From: a virus
Reading direction: 5' to 3' (one strand)
Length of the DNA: 34,309 bases
Virus record (IMG/VR): IMGVR_UViG_3300042371_000974
Location: 1 to 34,309 of that record
Shown: piece by piece, positions 30,975-34,309 of the stretch
Layout: every line of letters starts with the position of its first letter
Numbering within the stretch: the first letter of the stretch is position 1
Translations under genes and position numbers: made by a program
Notes under the pieces: model-generated
What the model was told of the DNA's origin: nothing
The model's database searches: none
What the model saw: the letters and a program-made list of their open reading frames with translations, nothing else

Positions 30975-31339
30975 AATACGTGGGAAAACTATTTGGCCAG
31001 ATTGGCAGAACGCGCGGCTATTTCGACACCGGGAAAACCTCCGAGGATTGGGATGCGCTGGAAGCCCGCGCCGAACGCGCCGAGGCGTCCCTCCACGCCC
31101 TGCGCCTCGTCTGCGGCACGACCGACGCGGACAAGTTCACGACGTGGGTTGACCGCGCCATCGCCCGCGCCGAACGCGCCGAGGCCGAGGTGGCGTTTCA
31201 GCAGGAACGTAATTCTCGTCTGTTTGAGCAGCGAGATGCAGCAGTTGAAGCGCAGGACAAGGCCGAGACCGCCCTCGCCGCCACGGCGGCCGCCCCACCG
31301 CCCACTGCGCCAAGTCCGACCGAAACGCGCCCAAACTGA
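30971..31339 (+). CDS. Small coiled-coil phage protein
   Basis: A 122-residue protein, ATG overlapping the previous stop. The start KYVGKLFGQIGRTRGYFDTG, then SEDWDALEARAERAEASLHA, resembles small phage proteins whose first 30 residues are conserved and followed by a coil. The coil continues with RAIARAERAEAEVAFQQERN and DAAVEAQDKAETALA. The tail is Pro/Ala/Thr-rich. It is the last of four overlapping small genes; function unknown. Confidence 0.6.
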   Translation: MKYVGKLFGQIGRTRGYFDTGKTSEDWDALEARAERAEASLHALRLVCGTTDADKFTTWVDRAIARAERAEAEVAFQQERNSRLFEQRDAAVEAQDKAETALAATAAAPPPTAPSPTETRPN

Positions 31340-31427
31340 ACCAAACCGGCGCAAACGCGCCCGCCCCGCCCCGCCTCTCTTGACCGTTTAGCCGTCCGCC
31401 CCACGTAGGGACGCACTTGCCACCAGC

Positions 31428-32561
31428 ATGAGTGCGACCCTTACCACCAATCGCGCGGCTCCCTCGCCGTCTCCCGCGCAGCCCGACACCTCGCCCGTGT
31501 CCGGTGATACCTCAGACGCGGATTTCGGGCTACCCAGCGCCGCCGATATTACGGCCGCCCTGGATGAGTTGAACCCGACAACTCAAGCCGAGGTCGATCC
31601 CGCCGCCGCCTCTCCCGAGGCCGACGACGACGCCGACCCTGCGACCGAGGAAGACGTGGCCGCAGCCCTCAGCGATGAGGCCGCTCCACCCGCTTCCGAC
31701 GAATCCACGCCCCCTTCCGAGGGCCAGCCGCCCGAAGGTGACACCGCTCCCGCGGCCGATCCCGACGTGGCGGCGGCCCCCAACAAGCGGGATGGCCGCA
31801 ACGACCGCATCGACGAGTTGACCGCTCGCGCCAAGAGCGCCGAGGAAAAGCTGGCGCAAGCCAGCGACCGCCTCGCGCAGTTCGAGGCCCGCGATAGCAA
31901 TCGACTCGAACCCGATGTGCTCGAAGCGATCGACGACCCGGCCGCCCTCGCCACGCAACGCTCCCGGTGGACGAAACTCCACGAATGGGCGATCCGTCAC
32001 GAGCACGCCGAAGTCGCCACCCTGCCCGACGGCAAGGGCGGCACGCAAGAGTTCGACCGCGAGCAGATTTCCGCCCTCAAGGCGCAGACCTTCTCGCTCT
32101 TGAACGAAGCCGCCCCCAAGCGTGAACAGTTCCTCCAGACCCGCGCCCAGGTCGATGCGTTTGCCGTCCAGGCTTACCCCTGGCTGGCCAACACCAAGGC
32201 CGGCGACGGCGCCCACGTCGCGAAACTCCTCTCCGATCTTCCGGTGCTGCGCACCTTGCCCGGTGGCAAGTTGCTCGCCTCGGATGCTTTCATCGGCGGC
32301 GTGTTTCGCGCCAACGGCATCACGGTCTCGAAGGAATTGATCGAGCGTTTGGTCCGCGAAGCCAAGGCCGCCGCCCCGCGCGCCGGCCAGGCCTCGCGCC
32401 CGAGCGCCCCGGTGCGCGCCCCTGCTGCGCCGAGCCGCCCCAGCGCGGTCCCGGCCCGGCTCGACCGCCGCCAGACGCAAAGCCGCCAGGCCGAGCAGCG
32501 CATCACGCGCGAAAAGGGGTCCGAAGATTCGTTGGCCGAAAGCATCGCCGCCCTCCTGTAA
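31428..32561 (+). CDS. Scaffolding-like protein
   Basis: A 377-residue protein between portal and capsid genes. The first 120 residues are very acidic and Pro/Ala/Ser/Thr-rich (EADDDADPATEEDVAAALSD), and then a long coiled coil begins (RIDELTARAKSAEEKLAQAS). The C-terminus is basic and Pro/Ala-rich (SRPSAPVRAPAAPSRPSAVP, RLDRRQTQSRQ), the part that in scaffold proteins contacts coat protein. Position and layout fit a capsid scaffold. No protease motif is evident. The gap before it (31340-31427) shows no clear promoter. Confidence 0.7.
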   Translation: MSATLTTNRAAPSPSPAQPDTSPVSGDTSDADFGLPSAADITAALDELNPTTQAEVDPAAASPEADDDADPATEEDVAAALSDEAAPPASDESTPPSEGQPPEGDTAPAADPDVAAAPNKRDGRNDRIDELTARAKSAEEKLAQASDRLAQFEARDSNRLEPDVLEAIDDPAALATQRSRWTKLHEWAIRHEHAEVATLPDGKGGTQEFDREQISALKAQTFSLLNEAAPKREQFLQTRAQVDAFAVQAYPWLANTKAGDGAHVAKLLSDLPVLRTLPGGKLLASDAFIGGVFRANGITVSKELIERLVREAKAAAPRAGQASRPSAPVRAPAAPSRPSAVPARLDRRQTQSRQAEQRITREKGSEDSLAESIAALL

Positions 32562-32597
32562 GCACTCCTCCACCGTCTCCAGTAACTCACTCCTCCC

Positions 32598-33611
32598 ATG
32601 CCAGCTCTCGTTGAACGCGATGTCGTTGCCAAGGTCCAAGACCTCAGCAACCAATTCGACAATGCGAAATCCTTCGCATTTCCCCTCATGTCCCGCGTGC
32701 CGAAAGGCAGCGCGCCCAAGCAAGCCAAGCTCACCTACGCCGTCGAGAAATACGACGCCGCCGATACCTCCGGCGCCATCGACGAGGCCGAACCGTCCAA
32801 CTTTGAAAACCCGTCCGCCGGCGATGCCGAGCTCGACGTGCGTATCCAGATTTGGGAAAAGGCCGTCTCCATCGGCGGCCTGGCCACGACCACCACCAAC
32901 CAAGCGGGCATCACCCCGAAGAATGTCGTCGCCAAGAAGATTGCGAAAAAGCTCATCGAGCTGAAGCGCAACTGCGAGGTCACGCTCCTCTCCGACAACG
33001 AGAGCCAGCTCGAAACCGGCAACGTGGGCAACAAGACCCGCGGCCTCGTGAAGTGGGCCAGCGCCACCGCCCAGACCCATTACCCGGTCTCGGCCTCCTA
33101 CCTCACCCCCGCGGCCTCCATCGACGCCTCCACCGCCATCGCCGACTACACCGACGCCACCATCACGGCCGTCATGGAGTCGCAGTTCGGCGAGACCGGC
33201 AACGAGAGCGAGGAAAACGTGCTCTTCTGCGGTTCCACCTTCAAACGGAACATGGACCGGCTCACCTTCTCGACCCGCGATGTGTCCAGCCGCACGATGG
33301 TGCGCCGCTACAACACGGCGCCGTCCAGCACCGTCAACCTCGGCGCCGTCAAGGTGCTGGAGACCGGCTTCGGCGACATCGAGCTCGTGCTCTCGCAGCA
33401 CATCAACGCCTCGGGCGATCCCACCACGGCCGCCTCCAAGCGCCTCGCGGTCGGCGGCCCGATCGACAACATGGAGCTCCGCTGGTCCGACGCGCCGAAC
33501 ATGATCCCGCTCGGCAAGACCTCGCGCTCCACCCGTTTCATCGTCACGGCCACCGGGGCCCTCTGCGTGATGAATCCGCTCAAGCTCATCAAATTCGCGC
33601 CTGGTAGCTAA
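32598..33611 (+). CDS. Major capsid protein (SU10/DUF5309-like)
   Basis: A 337-residue protein. The sequence resembles the SU10-type HK97-fold coat family: NQFDNAKSFAFPLMSRVPKG near the N-terminus, a beta-rich E-loop region (SGAIDEAEPSNFENPSAGDA), a long helix with KKIAKKLIELKRNCEVTLLS, and a C-terminal part (RSTRFIVTATGALCVMNPLK). It assembles the head, probably on the scaffold just upstream. There is no obvious prohead-protease gene or cleavage motif. Length is normal for this family. Confidence 0.8.
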   Translation: MPALVERDVVAKVQDLSNQFDNAKSFAFPLMSRVPKGSAPKQAKLTYAVEKYDAADTSGAIDEAEPSNFENPSAGDAELDVRIQIWEKAVSIGGLATTTTNQAGITPKNVVAKKIAKKLIELKRNCEVTLLSDNESQLETGNVGNKTRGLVKWASATAQTHYPVSASYLTPAASIDASTAIADYTDATITAVMESQFGETGNESEENVLFCGSTFKRNMDRLTFSTRDVSSRTMVRRYNTAPSSTVNLGAVKVLETGFGDIELVLSQHINASGDPTTAASKRLAVGGPIDNMELRWSDAPNMIPLGKTSRSTRFIVTATGALCVMNPLKLIKFAPGS

Positions 33612-33643
33612 GGCCCAACCACCACCCATCCACCCATACTCAG

Positions 33644-34111
33644 ATGGCCTCATACCTTCAACTCAACGCCGCCGACCAAGCTCGCTACGGCTTCACCCAC
33701 AAAGTCGTCATCACGTTTGCCGATCTCACCGCCCTCGGGGCGGTGGCTTCCGGCACCGTGGCGCTGGCCACCTACACCGCCGGCCTCGGCTGCACCAAGG
33801 CGGCCTTCCGCCTCGTGACCGCCTTCACCGGTGGCGCCACCTCGGCGCTCGCCCTCGATGTCGGCCACAACGGCGCCACGACGGACGATCCCGACAGCAT
33901 CCTCGATAACTACGAGGTCCATTCCACCGGCACCGAAATCTTCTTCGGCGATGGCAATGGCGCCGTGTTCGCGACCCTGCGCACCGGCTACTACCCGCTG
34001 GATGCGGGAACCTACGAGGCGCTCTTTACCGCCACCGGCGGTAATCTGAACGCCCTCACCGCGGGCGAGGTCAACATCTACCTCCGCCTCGAAGACCTCA
34101 CCAAGGTCTAA
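33644..34111 (+). CDS. Head decoration-like structural protein
   Basis: A 155-residue, Ala/Gly/Thr-rich beta protein just after the capsid gene. Repeating strand segments (HKVVITFADLTALGAVASGT, VALATYTAGLGCTKAAFRLV, ALALDVGHNGATTDDPDSIL, TAGEVNIYLRLEDLTKV) suggest a compact beta sandwich without membrane or enzyme motifs. Size and location fit a capsid decoration or cement protein. It is followed by the strong terminator at 34117-34160, so the capsid unit probably ends here. Confidence 0.65.
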   Translation: MASYLQLNAADQARYGFTHKVVITFADLTALGAVASGTVALATYTAGLGCTKAAFRLVTAFTGGATSALALDVGHNGATTDDPDSILDNYEVHSTGTEIFFGDGNGAVFATLRTGYYPLDAGTYEALFTATGGNLNALTAGEVNIYLRLEDLTKV

Positions 34112-34116
34112 AGCTC

Positions 34117-34160
34117 CGGCGGCCGGTGGGCTCACCCCCGCCGGCCGCCGCCCTCTTTTT
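34117..34160 (+). terminator. Rho-independent terminator after the capsid unit
   Basis: CGGCGGCCGG (34117-34126) pairs with CCGGCCGCCG (34141-34150), a perfect 10-bp stem, with an inner GTGGG/CCCCC-type pairing in the loop. CCCTCTTTTT (34151-34160) gives the T tract. It starts six bases after the decoration-like gene. Confidence 0.8.
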
Positions 34161-34166
34161 CCGCGC

Positions 34167-34309
34167 ATGACCGCCACGGCCAATTTCATCCGCGTCAAAC
34201 CCGGCTTCCGCATCGAGCACCCCGACTACGGGGACATGACGGAAGACGTGGCCCGCGAACTCGCCGCGATGACGGCGCACGACGATGCGCTCCTCGCCGC
34301 CACGGCCGG
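34167..34309 (+). CDS. Structural gene start, cut by right edge
   Basis: The frame from ATG at 34167 is open to the edge, giving 47 residues (TATANFIRVKPGFRIEHPDY, then DMTEDVARELAAMTAHDDAL). It follows the terminator by six bases. A head-completion or tail gene is expected here, but the visible part carries no recognised domain. Coding direction and composition fit the flanking genes. Confidence 0.6.
   Translation, partial: MTATANFIRVKPGFRIEHPDYGDMTEDVARELAAMTAHDDALLAATA

Noticed and set aside
31340-31427. TTGACC in the gap before the scaffold gene as a promoter
   Set aside because: No acceptable -10 at 16-18 nt spacing.
1-34309. CRISPR array, insertion sequence or complete tRNA gene
   Set aside because: No regularly spaced repeats with unique spacers, no transposase and no complete tRNA fold were seen; the only tRNA-like match is the half at 13197-13233.

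Overview
This window is most of a temperate tailed phage genome with high G+C and tightly packed genes, many joined by ATGA or GTGA overlaps. No host gene is visible. Head, packaging, portal and virion genes lie on both sides of a lysogeny and replication region, so the window is probably one cut of a circular or circularly permuted phage of podovirus-like layout: a single terminase, a 721-residue portal, giant ejected virion proteins, and no tape measure or sheath gene in view. A host in Verrucomicrobiota or another PVC phylum is only an inference. It rests on base composition, scarce Shine-Dalgarno sequences, and a dockerin/EF-hand-like repeat type that I associate with those groups.

Layout. 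Positions 3-12868 (+) hold the distal virion module: an adhesin or stabilisation-like protein with carbohydrate-binding-like and EF-hand-like repeats, a tail fibre, a Gln/Asn-rich virion protein, a PAPS-reductase-family protein, a small SET-domain protein, a coiled-coil virion protein and a 2149-residue ejected protein. Positions 12908-14629 hold a small membrane protein, a putative attP and a tyrosine integrase. The attP core looks like the 5' half of a tRNA-Gln(UUG), flanked by iterated arm-type sites. Positions 14686-19009 (-) are a leftward operon of eleven mostly small genes, including two ribbon-helix-helix-like proteins, a PAS-like protein and an LPD29-type protein. It ends at a hairpin terminator facing the integrase.

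A divergent control region at 19010-19087 carries a perfect palindrome over the putative -10 of the rightward promoter. Positions 19087-24218 (+) are the early region: small DNA-binding proteins, a protein ending in a possible sliding-clamp-binding peptide, a replisome organiser with a candidate origin inside its gene, and a DnaB-type helicase. Then come a membrane-anchored lysozyme-like enzyme (24266), a zinc-ribbon protein, the large terminase (25390), the portal (27834), a cluster of small membrane and coiled-coil proteins (30012-31339), a scaffold-like protein (31428), the major capsid protein (32598), a decoration-like protein (33644), a strong terminator, and the start of the next structural gene at the right edge.

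Points of most interest: the tRNA-half attP with phage-encoded arm sites and a promoter facing the tRNA half; 11-bp-phased iterons next to a homopurine tract in the replisome organiser gene; a recurrent gene-junction element encoding a GGAK C-terminus plus Shine-Dalgarno and ATGA, used on both strands; the SET and PAPS-reductase pair inside the virion module; and a small gene bounded by 26-27-nt direct repeats.
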